The position numbers and the translations under genes are program-made. Below, piece after piece: positions 1-8,903 of a DNA stretch of 64,000 nucleotides; position 1 is the first letter of the stretch; the number at the start of each line of letters is the position of its first letter. The stretch is from Alphaproteobacteria bacterium. GTDB lineage: Bacteria > Pseudomonadota > Alphaproteobacteria > Paracaedibacterales > VGCI01. The notes beneath the pieces are model-generated. The model was not told where the DNA came from and ran no database searches. It saw nothing but the letters and a program-made list of their open reading frames with translations. Location: assembly GCA_016869075.1 (NCBI GenBank), contig VGEY01000001.1, positions 1 to 64,000 on the forward strand, read 5' to 3'.

Positions 1-903
1 ACGGTTTTTAGACGTCATATAAAAGAAAAGGCAAATGCAAAACGAATACCCCAAATAAGGAACAAGTGCATCCTTTACTTCGGATAGGAAAGGAACATAA
101 TTTAGTACACCTGAAATATTAATGGTGGGGAACAATCCTAACATATAAATTATTCCCGACATCAATGAAGTAAAGGCGCCATAGAATACATGCTGTTTGT
201 TAATTTTTTGAAATTTTTCATAAAGGAAATTTTCATACACATGATGCGTAAGGGCTCCCAGTAAAAACAAATAAAGCACTGAAGGGAAAAAACGATTCGC
301 CCAAGGATCATATGGAAAACCAGATAAGATTAAATAGACCTTACAACTTATTGAAAGAAGTATAAAAATCGATAAAGATACAATTCTTTTTCCTTTCTCA
401 AGCCATAAAAGAGCGGGAGCAATGGCATAAAAGAGAAGTTCTACACTTAATGACCAGGCTTGGGGGATTAAAAAGAAGATAAGAATATAAGGATCAGTGT
501 GACGAAAATCTATTGTCCCATACAAATGGCCATCCTGAATTCCTAAAAACAGGGAGAGCTCTTGAGCGATAAGAGTAAGATTGGAGAAAATAAAGTAAAA
601 AAGAGCCAAAAAATCAAAGTTCCCTCCATAGGTCTCATATTGAGGAAGAGGTGGTATTTTTATAAAAAAGGAGAAAACAAGTGTTGAAAGAGCAACCACA
701 AAATAAATGGGATAAAGCCTTAAAAAGCGATTCACAATAAAGGTTTTGTAGTCTCTATATTTTCCTGTCGTGAGAATGAGTGACATATAAAAACCAGAAA
801 TAATGAAGAAAACCTCTACTGCCCTTATGCCTCCCAGACCCCAATTTTTTCCTGAATGTTGAAAGGCAATAGATAGAGCCAAATAAAGCCTAAAAAGTCC
901 CAC
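1..903 (-). CDS. Acyltransferase 3 (OafA/YrhL-like) membrane protein, 3' end outside the window
   Basis: An open reverse-strand frame runs from a GTG at 901-903 to the window edge (301 codons, no stop). An in-frame TAG lies two codons before the GTG and an AAGGA Shine-Dalgarno sits 8-9 bases upstream, so this start is well supported. The product is a multi-pass membrane protein. Near the N terminus it has the family features: a membrane-embedded His in 'SIAFQHSG', then 'EVFFIISGFYMSL', then the Arg-rich 'NRFLRLYPIYF'. Acyltransferase 3 proteins move acyl groups, usually acetyl, onto surface polysaccharides or lipids. A role in LPS or O-antigen decoration is inference; the acceptor cannot be told. 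The C terminus is missing here. Confidence 0.82.
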   Translation of the reverse strand, partial: MGLFRLYLALSIAFQHSGKNWGLGGIRAVEVFFIISGFYMSLILTTGKYRDYKTFIVNRFLRLYPIYFVVALSTLVFSFFIKIPPLPQYETYGGNFDFLALFYFIFSNLTLIAQELSLFLGIQDGHLYGTIDFRHTDPYILIFFLIPQAWSLSVELLFYAIAPALLWLEKGKRIVSLSIFILLSISCKVYLILSGFPYDPWANRFFPSVLYLFLLGALTHHVYENFLYEKFQKINKQHVFYGAFTSLMSGIIYMLGLFPTINISGVLNYVPFLSEVKDALVPYLGYSFCICLFFYMTSKNR

Positions 904-1035
904 GTGCTACATCCTTTACTTTAGGTGCACTTAGACTTACAAGAAAGAGCGACTTCTGTCCATTTATTTTTGAGGGTATCAGAAGGGTCCTAGAGCATCA
1001 GGAAGTCTAGCACACCTCCTATAACCCTTTTACCT

Positions 1036-1126
1036 GTCATTGCAAGAAGCGTATGCGACGAAGCAATCCATGTATTTAAAAATCCAATTGATAATACATG
1101 GACTGCTTTGCTACCCTCGCAGTAAC
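1036..1126. repeat. REP-like palindromic element
   Basis: Two imperfect arms face each other: 'GTCATTGCAAGAAGCG...AGCAATCCATGTATT' on the left and the complementary 'AATACATGGACTGCTTTGC...GCAGTAAC' on the right, with a short spacer. Related arms recur at 20.8, 22.1-22.9, 42.0-42.3 and 42.8 kb. A T-run follows the right arm at 1127-1134. It lies between the converging side of the HMG-CoA lyase gene and the acyltransferase start; a role in ending transcription is possible but unproven. The rest of the 904-1142 gap shows no gene. Confidence 0.8.
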
Positions 1127-1142
1127 GTTTTTTTAATGTATA

Positions 1143-2012
1143 CTAAAATTTTATCCATTCCTTTACAAAGGCTGACGCGCACCCCAGGGCCTCAATGTTA
1201 ATGCCGTGGGCATACCCCTTCTCTTCTAGTGCAGCAACAATAGCTTCTGTTGCAACATTACCTTTGGCTCTTTCCCCATTTTTGGAGGCATAAGGGCACC
1301 CCCCTAATCCATTAATAGCAGAGTCAACAACACGTATCCCTTGATTCAGAGCTTCTATAACATTGTCGACGGCATGACCAAATGTATCATGACAATGGAT
1401 AGCCAAATTACCCACGGGAACCCGTTCCATAACGGCTTTCAACATAGCCTCAATACTATGGGGTGTTCCCCGACCAATCGTATCCCCCAAAGAAATTTCT
1501 GCACATCCTAATTTGAAAAGGTGCTCTGCTATAGTTGCAACCGCATCGGGAGAAACATCCCCTTCAAAAGGACAACTGATCACGCAGGACACATATCCTC
1601 GAACTCGCACCTCCTGGTCTCTTGCAACATCCATTATATGCTTAAAAGTTTCTAAACTTTCCGCAATTGTACTGTTCGTATTTTTCTGATTAAAGGTGTC
1701 CGAGGCCGCCGTAAAGAGAGACACACAGCGTAAGCCCGCTGCCATAGCATCTTTCATGCCCCGTTCATTTGGCACAAGGGCGGAATAACGACACTTCGGA
1801 TTATGGTGAATGTGCTGATAAACCTTATCGGTATTTGCCATTTGAGGCACCCATTTGGGGGACACAAAGCTGCCCACCTCAATTTCTGAAAACCCACACT
1901 CAGAAAGATGGTCAATGAGTTGGACACGCATCTCAGGTGAAAAAATTTTATTTTCATTTTGTAATCCATCCCGCGGACCAACTTCTACTATATGAATGAA
2001 TGGTTTAGACAT
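1143..2012 (-). CDS. mvaB: Hydroxymethylglutaryl-CoA lyase
   Basis: Splits 3-hydroxy-3-methylglutaryl-CoA into acetyl-CoA and acetoacetate, the last step of leucine breakdown. The 289-residue protein shows the family's N-terminal 'EVGPRDGLQNE' metal and substrate motif (residues 10-20), 'HCHDTFG' near residue 207 with the metal-binding histidines, and the signature loop 'GLGGCPYA' that carries the active-site Cys. Length is normal for bacterial lyases. The ATG is preceded by GAGGAA at a good distance. It is the last gene of a reverse-strand run mccB-hydratase-mccA-lyase, 27 bases after mccA, matching the liuB-C-D-E order of leucine/isovalerate operons. It corresponds to liuE in that scheme. 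Confidence 0.95.
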   Translation of the reverse strand: MSKPFIHIVEVGPRDGLQNENKIFSPEMRVQLIDHLSECGFSEIEVGSFVSPKWVPQMANTDKVYQHIHHNPKCRYSALVPNERGMKDAMAAGLRCVSLFTAASDTFNQKNTNSTIAESLETFKHIMDVARDQEVRVRGYVSCVISCPFEGDVSPDAVATIAEHLFKLGCAEISLGDTIGRGTPHSIEAMLKAVMERVPVGNLAIHCHDTFGHAVDNVIEALNQGIRVVDSAINGLGGCPYASKNGERAKGNVATEAIVAALEEKGYAHGINIEALGCASAFVKEWIKF

Positions 2013-2039
2013 AAAATATTCCTCGATGATTTTAATGGA

Positions 2040-3977
2040 TCACTCTTTTAAGCGCACCAATTCAACTCCCTCTTCACAAAAATCACCTGCCTTAAACGGC
2101 AAATACTCCACAACACCTTCATAAGGGGCTCGAATGGTATGTTCCATTTTCATGGCTTCTAACACCATCAAAGACTGACCCGAAATGACCGCATCATCCT
2201 CTTTCACAAAAACACATGTAATCCGTCCTGGCATGGGAGCTAAGAGATGTGCCGCTCCAGGGCGCGAGATTTCTTGTTCATGACCGGTCATCAATCGTAA
2301 ACGATAAATGTTTTGAGCAAGTTGAACATAAATTTCTTCCTCAGTCACAACAATTTGAGAGTGAAATTTTTTGCCATTCAGTGTGAAGGAAATTTTTTTG
2401 TCTTTTGAATTGGAGACTTGAACAGGACGGTATACCCCATCCTCATGATAGATCTCCAGTCCTCTTGAATCCACCTTCAAGGACGTCACAATCCCCCCTG
2501 AAAAATTGAATCGATAAACGGCATCTGCGTTAAGACGCCATCCATCCCCGTTACCCCAGGGCGAAACAATCCCTTTAGATTGGCCTTCTATGTATAACCA
2601 GATAGTTGCAATAATATAAGCTTCCACAGGACAGGATGTGTTTATTTTTTCCTCAGCAATGGTTCGATCAATAAATCCATTATCTGGTAATTTATTTGTA
2701 ATCTCCGGGTGTATCAGAAGCCGTTGAAGAAAATTTAAATTTGTTTTGAGTCCCCTAACTTGTACGCACGTCAAGGCTTCAGCTAATTTTTTTAATGCAG
2801 CATCTCGATTTTTCCCCCAGGCGCTGATCTTAGCAAGAAGAGGATCATAATAAATGGTCACCTCATCTCCTTGTTGAACACCTGTATCAACCCGCACATT
2901 TTTCATAGCCGGCAAATCAAGATGCGTGATTTTTCCTGTCGAAGGTAAAAATTCTTTTTCGCCATCTTCAGCATAAAGTCTAGCTTCAATGGCGTAACCC
3001 GTCGGTTGGCATTCCTCATTTTTTAAACTTAGTGGAGCACCAGCTGCAATACGAAACTGCCACTCAACAAGATCAAGATCTAAAACCATTTCTGTTATCG
3101 GATGTTCCACTTGGAGGCGCGTATTCATTTCAAGAAAGAAGTACTTTCCCTTTTCATCTACCAGGAACTCAACAGTACCAACACCTTCATAGGAAATTGC
3201 TTGTCCAATTTTTATTGCTGCTTCATGAAGATGTGACCGCAAAGTATCTGACAAACCTGACGCGGGAGCCTCTTCAATAACTTTCTGATGGCGCCTTTGC
3301 AACGAGCAATCCCGATCAGATAAGACAATGCATTTCCCGTGTTGATCACCAATAATTTGAACCTCGATATGGCGTGGATTTTCAACATATCGTTCCAAAA
3401 GAACTTGATCGTTCCCAAAGGCAGCCAACGCCTCTCGTTGGCAAGCTGCCAAAGCTTCCCCAAAGTCTTTTTCATGATCGACGTGGCGCATTCCCTTTCC
3501 GCCCCCTCCATAGGTTGCCTTAATAAGCAAAGGGAATCCGATTTTGCGCGCTGCAGATATCAAATCACTTCCATCATACCCTGGAATAATAGGAACATTG
3601 ACGGATTGGGCAATAGCCTTAGCTTCACTTTTTGATCCCATTATTTGTATAGCGCGAGAGGAGGGTCCAATAAACACAAGACCGCTTTTGCGAACGTTTT
3701 CAGCAAACACTGGATTTTCAGATAAAAAGCCATACCCAGGGTGAATTGCCTCAACCTTATGGTGCAGAGCAGCCTTGATTATAGCCCCAGAATTTAAATA
3801 ACTTTCTTGCGCAGGAGGAGGACCAATAAGAATTGCTTCATCTGCCATTTGCATATGCATAGCAGCTTGATCAGCGGTAGATCCTATGGCAAATGTCTTT
3901 ATTTTAAGACGACGACACGTTTGTATAATTCGGCAAGCGATTTCTCCCCGATTGGCAATTAAAATGCTTTTGAACAT
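2040..3977 (-). CDS. mccA: 3-methylcrotonyl-CoA carboxylase, biotin-carrying alpha subunit
   Basis: ATP-dependent biotin carboxylase subunit that charges its own biotin with CO2; the beta subunit then transfers it to 3-methylcrotonyl-CoA. Seen in order: biotin carboxylase N domain starting 'MFKSILIANRGEIACR', ATP-grasp with the Gly-rich 'GGGGKGMR', the C domain with 'EMNTRLQVEHPITE', a linker, and a C-terminal biotinyl domain with the lysine in 'EAMKMEH'. About 645 residues is normal. The ATG at 3975-3977 gives the family-standard N terminus; a GTG five codons upstream would overlap the hydratase gene and is less likely. Propionyl-CoA carboxylase alpha is the alternative, but the neighbours (mccB, methylglutaconyl-CoA hydratase, HMG-CoA lyase) favour leucine catabolism. 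Confidence 0.92.
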   Translation of the reverse strand: MFKSILIANRGEIACRIIQTCRRLKIKTFAIGSTADQAAMHMQMADEAILIGPPPAQESYLNSGAIIKAALHHKVEAIHPGYGFLSENPVFAENVRKSGLVFIGPSSRAIQIMGSKSEAKAIAQSVNVPIIPGYDGSDLISAARKIGFPLLIKATYGGGGKGMRHVDHEKDFGEALAACQREALAAFGNDQVLLERYVENPRHIEVQIIGDQHGKCIVLSDRDCSLQRRHQKVIEEAPASGLSDTLRSHLHEAAIKIGQAISYEGVGTVEFLVDEKGKYFFLEMNTRLQVEHPITEMVLDLDLVEWQFRIAAGAPLSLKNEECQPTGYAIEARLYAEDGEKEFLPSTGKITHLDLPAMKNVRVDTGVQQGDEVTIYYDPLLAKISAWGKNRDAALKKLAEALTCVQVRGLKTNLNFLQRLLIHPEITNKLPDNGFIDRTIAEEKINTSCPVEAYIIATIWLYIEGQSKGIVSPWGNGDGWRLNADAVYRFNFSGGIVTSLKVDSRGLEIYHEDGVYRPVQVSNSKDKKISFTLNGKKFHSQIVVTEEEIYVQLAQNIYRLRLMTGHEQEISRPGAAHLLAPMPGRITCVFVKEDDAVISGQSLMVLEAMKMEHTIRAPYEGVVEYLPFKAGDFCEEGVELVRLKE

Positions 3978-3978
3978 G

Positions 3979-4788
3979 CTAAGTTTCTTCACGATGAATC
4001 GTCCATGAAGGACTACGTTTTGATAAAAAGGCTTCTATGCCTTCTTTTCCCTCTGGGGATGTGCGAACGAGTGCAATACGACGCGCCGTCTCTGCACGAA
4101 GTTTTTCATTAAGGGGACAGGATACAACATGGCGTATCAACTCTTTGGAAGCCGCCATTGCTTGGGGTCCTCCCTTTCGGAGAGAAACCGTGAGGCTCTC
4201 AACCACGGCTCCTAACTCGCTCTCATGAACACAATGATGAACCAACCCCAATCGCACTGCTTCTTCAGCACTGATGCGATCCGCTGTAAGTGTATAACGC
4301 CTCATCTGCCGTTGACCAATGGCTTTGAAAACATAAGGAGCTATGATGGCGGGAATAAGCCCTAATTTAACCTCAGATAAGGAGAATGTCGCTTCTTCTG
4401 AACAAATGGCGATATCACAGGCACAAATCAACCCAACACCACCCCCATAAGCAGAGCCTTGTATACAGGCAATCGTTGGTTTTGGACATTGGTCTATCAC
4501 ATCAAGAAGATGAGAAAGTTTCTCAGCATCGGCAACATTCTTTTCAAAAGAATAGCCAGCAACGCGTTTCATCCAATTTAAATCAGCGCCTGCGGAAAAT
4601 ACCTCCCCATTTGCTTTTAAAACAATGACGCGCACCAAAGGATCTTGTCCTAATGTTGCAAATGCTTGGGTCAACTCTTCAATCATTTGCTCATCCAGCG
4701 CATTATGCACCGTTGGACGATTAAGAATAATATGAGCCACACCTTTTGATTGATCTTTGAGGTCAGTTACGATCGGGCCTTGTGACAT
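3979..4788 (-). CDS. liuC: Methylglutaconyl-CoA hydratase (enoyl-CoA hydratase family)
   Basis: A 269-residue crotonase-fold protein. It shows 'ILNRPTVHNALDEQMI' (residues ~20-35), the oxyanion-hole segment 'NGEVFSAGADLNWM' (~60-73) and 'IQGSAYGGGVGLICACDIAI' (~110-129) with a Glu-rich stretch following. The family hydrates or dehydrates acyl-CoAs; placed between mccB and mccA it most likely turns 3-methylglutaconyl-CoA into HMG-CoA. The stop codon lies one base from the mccA ATG, so translation is probably coupled. General enoyl-CoA hydratase activity cannot be excluded from sequence alone. Confidence 0.9.
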   Translation of the reverse strand: MSQGPIVTDLKDQSKGVAHIILNRPTVHNALDEQMIEELTQAFATLGQDPLVRVIVLKANGEVFSAGADLNWMKRVAGYSFEKNVADAEKLSHLLDVIDQCPKPTIACIQGSAYGGGVGLICACDIAICSEEATFSLSEVKLGLIPAIIAPYVFKAIGQRQMRRYTLTADRISAEEAVRLGLVHHCVHESELGAVVESLTVSLRKGGPQAMAASKELIRHVVSCPLNEKLRAETARRIALVRTSPEGKEGIEAFLSKRSPSWTIHREET

Positions 4789-4806
4789 AAGCTTCTACTC
4801 TTTCAA

Positions 4807-6408
4807 TTACATTCGAAAAACACCAAACTGTGTCTGTTTTGGCTCCGTCTTTTGAGCCAACGCTAACCCCATTCCCAAAACCCTACGGGTATCTTGAGGG
4901 TCAATAATTCCGTCATCCCAAAGGCGCGCTGTTGCATAATAGGGGTGACCTTGTTTATCATATTGGTTTTGTATTTCAGCCCGATAAGCTTTCTCCTCTG
5001 TTGGTTTCCAGGGCTTGTCTTTCAGAGTCTGAGATTCCATCTTCACTTGGCTTAAAACCATTGCAGCCTGCTCTCCCCCCATCACTGAAATGCGTGCATT
5101 GGGCCACATCCAAACAAAGCGTGGATTATAGGCACGCCCGCACATGGCGTAATTCCCAGCACCAAAGCTTCCCCCTATTATAACTGTAAATTTTGGAACA
5201 CGTGCACATGCAACTGCATTCACCAATTTAGCGCCATCTTTCGCAATTCCACCTGCTTCATATTTTTGCCCAACCATAAAGCCACTGATGTTTTGGAGGA
5301 AAATTAAAGGGATATTTCTTTGACAACAGAGTTCAATGAAATGGGCTCCCTTTTGGGAACTTTCAGAAAACAAAATACCATTATTTGCCAAAATGCCTGT
5401 TAAATGACCGTGAATATGCGCAAAACCACACACAAGGGTTGAGCCATAGAGCGGTTTAAATTCATCAAACTCACTCCCATCAACAAGCCGCGCAATAATT
5501 TCTCGCACTTCAAAGGGTTGCTTCAAATCTTGAGAAACAATACCATAGAGTTCATCAGCTGCATACAAGGGGTCTTTCATATCACTCGTTTCTGAAAGTC
5601 CTTTTTGATTTAAAGAACGAACAACTTGACGTGCCAATGAAAGAGCATGTACATCTGATGCCGCAACGGAATCGACGACCCCTGAACTGCGGGCATGGAC
5701 TTGGGCACCTCCAAGATCCTCAGCAGAAACAACTTCTCCAGTTGCAGCCTTAACCAACGGAGGCCCTCCTAAGAAAATCGTGCCTGTTCCCTCCACAATA
5801 ATACTTTGGTCCGCCATTGCTGGCACATACGCCCCCCCGGCCGTGCAGGATCCCATCACAACAGCAATTTGAGGAATCCCAGCCGCAGACATTTGGGCTT
5901 GGTTATAAAAAATACGACCAAAATGATCACGATCCGGAAAAACTTGGTCTTGGTGGGGCAGATGTGCTCCCCCAGAATCAACCAAATAGAGACATGGCAA
6001 TCTATTTTCGCGGGCAATTTCTTGGGCCCGTAAATGTTTTTTTACAGTCATGGGAAAGTAGGTTCCTCCCTTAACTGTTGCATCGTTGCCTATGATCATA
6101 CACGGAACCCCATGAATCATGCCAATGCCTGTCACAATACCAGCCCCAGGTACAGGTTCGTCATACATATCATGAGCCGCCAATTGGGAGAGTTCTAGAA
6201 ATGGACTCCCCTGATCTATCAGATGATTGATGCGCTCGCGCACAACCATTTTTCCACGGCCTTTATGTTTCTTAACGGCTGCTGCGCCGCCCCCCTGTTC
6301 AATTTCTGATACTTTATCACGCAAATCTTGAACTTGGATTTCCATGGCCTTCTTGTTCTCTTGATAAACCTTAGACTTGGTCTGCACGAGGGTTTGAATG
6401 ACAGGCAT
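4807..6408 (-). CDS. mccB: 3-methylcrotonyl-CoA carboxylase, carboxyltransferase beta subunit
   Basis: Transfers the carboxyl group from biotin on MccA to 3-methylcrotonyl-CoA. The protein has the two-half crotonase-like carboxyltransferase fold: '[16 protein letters not shown]' near the start, '[16 protein letters not shown]' in the first half, and '[15 protein letters not shown]' and '[17 protein letters not shown]' in the second, all typical of MccB. I use the ATG at 6406-6408 ('MPVIQTLVQ'), which matches the family; an upstream ATG at 6474 would add 22 unusual basic residues with no clear ribosome site. It is first in the leucine cluster. An isovaleryl-CoA dehydrogenase gene usually precedes it but is absent from this window. 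Confidence 0.93.
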   Translation of the reverse strand: MPVIQTLVQTKSKVYQENKKAMEIQVQDLRDKVSEIEQGGGAAAVKKHKGRGKMVVRERINHLIDQGSPFLELSQLAAHDMYDEPVPGAGIVTGIGMIHGVPCMIIGNDATVKGGTYFPMTVKKHLRAQEIARENRLPCLYLVDSGGAHLPHQDQVFPDRDHFGRIFYNQAQMSAAGIPQIAVVMGSCTAGGAYVPAMADQSIIVEGTGTIFLGGPPLVKAATGEVVSAEDLGGAQVHARSSGVVDSVAASDVHALSLARQVVRSLNQKGLSETSDMKDPLYAADELYGIVSQDLKQPFEVREIIARLVDGSEFDEFKPLYGSTLVCGFAHIHGHLTGILANNGILFSESSQKGAHFIELCCQRNIPLIFLQNISGFMVGQKYEAGGIAKDGAKLVNAVACARVPKFTVIIGGSFGAGNYAMCGRAYNPRFVWMWPNARISVMGGEQAAMVLSQVKMESQTLKDKPWKPTEEKAYRAEIQNQYDKQGHPYYATARLWDDGIIDPQDTRRVLGMGLALAQKTEPKQTQFGVFRM

Positions 6409-6586
6409 AAATTTGAAGACCTTGCATGAAATAGATACAACTTTATTAAAATTTAACCTTCTTTTCACATGCATGCAAGGTTATGCATGTGCATCATCAA
6501 AATAAATCTCAAAGAAGATTATACATCTTGTTAGCTTTGAAAGTATATTTCTGCAATATCAGATGGTCTAGTCGTAGATTGTTCAT

Positions 6587-8767
6587 TCATGATGCGGACT
6601 TCTTTCCATACAGTTTTTCCATGTACTCCCCAAGAACCAATGTTAATTCATATTCTCGCGAAGTCTGAAAAGGATTGGTTCTATATATCGATGATTTCTT
6701 TGATGCAAGCACCTCGTTAGCATGAGCAAGGAAATTTGCCTGAAACTGCCACAAATAATTTCTACCAACAATCTCTTTGACATCCTTTAACATATGATCC
6801 CAGAAGATGCGTGCCATAAGTTTGGTGTATTTAACATCCGTCGCGGGATACTTAAAAGGTGCGGAATCCAATTCGCATTGTCCTGTATAAAGACTATATA
6901 TATATTCGAAATTTTCCTTCTTTCCATCCAACATTTGATGTTGTGTAAGTGTCGTTAACTTTTGTATGCCATTAAAAAACTCAAAGCCTCGTGTGATGGT
7001 GTCAGATTCAACGGCAGTTCCTCCCCATAGGCGTTGTAAAAGGCGTCCTACCCACGGGAGCCTTCCGCTTGACATATCATCAGTGACAGCAACCAAAAGT
7101 TGGTTTTTTTGATCATGTGTTAAAAATTTACCATTAAAACTCCACTGCGCATAGGAAGTAAAATCAGCTTCTGCGACCATTTCTATAATATACCGCTTAA
7201 ACCATTCTTTTTCACTCTCATCAAACTCACTGTATTGGAGCTTAGGAAAAGTATGAAAAATCACATTAAAAATATTTTTTTGGATAGTATCCAATTTGCC
7301 TTTATCTGGCATTTTAAAACCAAGACTACTAATAACGTTTTTAAAAACTTCTCCTTGAGTTGCACGAAAGGCCATTCTCACCAAGTGCCTAACATTCTGG
7401 CTCGATGCGTCATCCCAATCAGGAACTTTTTCACCTTTGGGACAAAGATGGGCAAAGGAAGTTAAAGGTGCGAATGGAGACCCAACCTCGGCACAACAGT
7501 CTTTAAAAGCCATAACCCCGAGAAGTGAAGCACGATTTTCTGTAACTCTTCGAAGTGACTTTAATTCACTTTCAGAAAATGAATCTTCCTGAGAGGGTTG
7601 AAAACCCATTCCTATGGAGAGTAAAGTGTACTGCCCTGCTGCTCTCTGCGCCTCAGCACGGTAGGTAAACCATCCAGGATCTGCACCCACCAAACCATCT
7701 CGAACGGTAACGCTGCTCTGCGAGTCATCATCAATAACCATGTTCATCCCAGAAAACAACCCAGGCGTAGCACTGACTGTCTCTAAAATCGTTCCTATAG
7801 AAACACTATTTAAGCGTTCTTGTTTTGGGATTTCTGACCTAGGAGCCGGTCCAGTGGAAGATCCTTTTAAGGAACCAACCGACGGAATTTCTGCTCCTGA
7901 AACCGAATCACTGGAAAGCCCTTTAAGTTGTTTCTGTTCCGATCCGCCTGAAAAATCAACGGGTATATTATGAGTCGCATCAAAACCAATGAGATGTAAA
8001 TTCTCTCCTATTTCCCTAATTGGTTGATGAACCCCTGTGCCAAATATTTTAGCAAGTAAATCCTTAAACCCTTTTCTCGAATAGATGGTATCCGCCCCGC
8101 TCGTTTTTTCGTCAACAAAAAGTGTATAACACTGACGTGCCACCAAGCTCGAAAGCCTTAAAGCTGTATATTGCCGCGAGAAATACAATCCTCCAACCAA
8201 AAGACTTGAAGTTGATGTAGTGCCTGCTATTTTAAAAACTTGGTTGAGCTTAATTTGTGGGGTGTGTATGTTCAGTTTTTTACGGCCTTCAGCATTCTCA
8301 TTTACAGAATCATTCAAAATCGCCTCAAGTACATCTAGTATTGCGGCGGCATATACAATTTGAACACCGCATGTCCCGATTGAAAGAATGTTATAAATAG
8401 GTAAATCTTGAAGCCCCATCTTTCCAGCTGTTGAAAAATAGATCTTCGCATCAGAATCTTCTAAGTTTTCACCCATAAGCGTAACTTTTACTCCAAGAGG
8501 AGTTGTTGTCTCGTCCCTCTGTGGAGGAGCGCTTCCTATCTCACTATGAGCCATTTCTTGAAGAAGTGAAGATCCTGCAAGAGGGTGAGAAGCTATGGCT
8601 GATGATGATGTTCTTAAAGCTACAGACTCTGCATGAAATAAAGCGGCAGCTTGTTTCTCTGGATTAGTAGGTGACCCAAATGCAGCCGTATCATTCCCTT
8701 GAATAGAAGAAAGGAAAACTACCACAATAGTACCTAAAATTAACGGTTTTAATAATTTTATATCCAT
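6587..8767 (-). CDS. Exported, diverged patatin-like phospholipase-fold protein
   Basis: A 726-residue protein read from the ATG at 8765-8767, which has a perfect AAAGGAGG seven bases upstream. It opens with a signal peptide (hydrophobic residues ~8-22). From residue ~124 it follows the patatin pattern: 'ILSIGTCGVQ' where patatins have ILSxDGGGxR, then 'AGTTSTSSLLVGGL' (residues 181-194) in place of the nucleophile elbow GTSTGG, then 'LHLIGFDATHNIPVDF' (~257-272), then 'RDGLVGADPGWFTYRAEAQ' (~356-374) resembling the DGG...NNP segment, and 'LLSIGMG' for the usual LLSLGTG. Ser185 and Asp357 could be the dyad, but the oxyanion glycines are largely lost. A Ser-rich insert covers ~274-345; the ~330-residue C-terminal half is unrecognised. 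A weak enzyme, pseudoenzyme or host-directed effector are all possible. Confidence 0.68.
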   Translation of the reverse strand: MDIKLLKPLILGTIVVVFLSSIQGNDTAAFGSPTNPEKQAAALFHAESVALRTSSSAIASHPLAGSSLLQEMAHSEIGSAPPQRDETTTPLGVKVTLMGENLEDSDAKIYFSTAGKMGLQDLPIYNILSIGTCGVQIVYAAAILDVLEAILNDSVNENAEGRKKLNIHTPQIKLNQVFKIAGTTSTSSLLVGGLYFSRQYTALRLSSLVARQCYTLFVDEKTSGADTIYSRKGFKDLLAKIFGTGVHQPIREIGENLHLIGFDATHNIPVDFSGGSEQKQLKGLSSDSVSGAEIPSVGSLKGSSTGPAPRSEIPKQERLNSVSIGTILETVSATPGLFSGMNMVIDDDSQSSVTVRDGLVGADPGWFTYRAEAQRAAGQYTLLSIGMGFQPSQEDSFSESELKSLRRVTENRASLLGVMAFKDCCAEVGSPFAPLTSFAHLCPKGEKVPDWDDASSQNVRHLVRMAFRATQGEVFKNVISSLGFKMPDKGKLDTIQKNIFNVIFHTFPKLQYSEFDESEKEWFKRYIIEMVAEADFTSYAQWSFNGKFLTHDQKNQLLVAVTDDMSSGRLPWVGRLLQRLWGGTAVESDTITRGFEFFNGIQKLTTLTQHQMLDGKKENFEYIYSLYTGQCELDSAPFKYPATDVKYTKLMARIFWDHMLKDVKEIVGRNYLWQFQANFLAHANEVLASKKSSIYRTNPFQTSREYELTLVLGEYMEKLYGKKSAS

Positions 8768-8903
8768 ATTTAATCCTCCTTTAAAAGAATCTTCTCCATA
8801 GAGTCTAGGCAATATAAAATGAAGTGTAAAGAGTAACCCCTTTAAACGAGAATGTTCTTCGTTCTAGGCTTGGAGAGGACTTAAAAATGAAAAAACAGGA
8901 TTC

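Noticed and set aside
1-903. A frameshifted or pseudogene acyltransferase
   Set aside because: The frame is open and motif-complete from a GTG with a good ribosome site to the window edge; only the end is cut by the window.
3975-3992. A GTG start for mccA five codons upstream of the chosen ATG
   Set aside because: It would overlap the hydratase gene and add residues not present in the family; 'MFKSILIANRGE' is the usual start.
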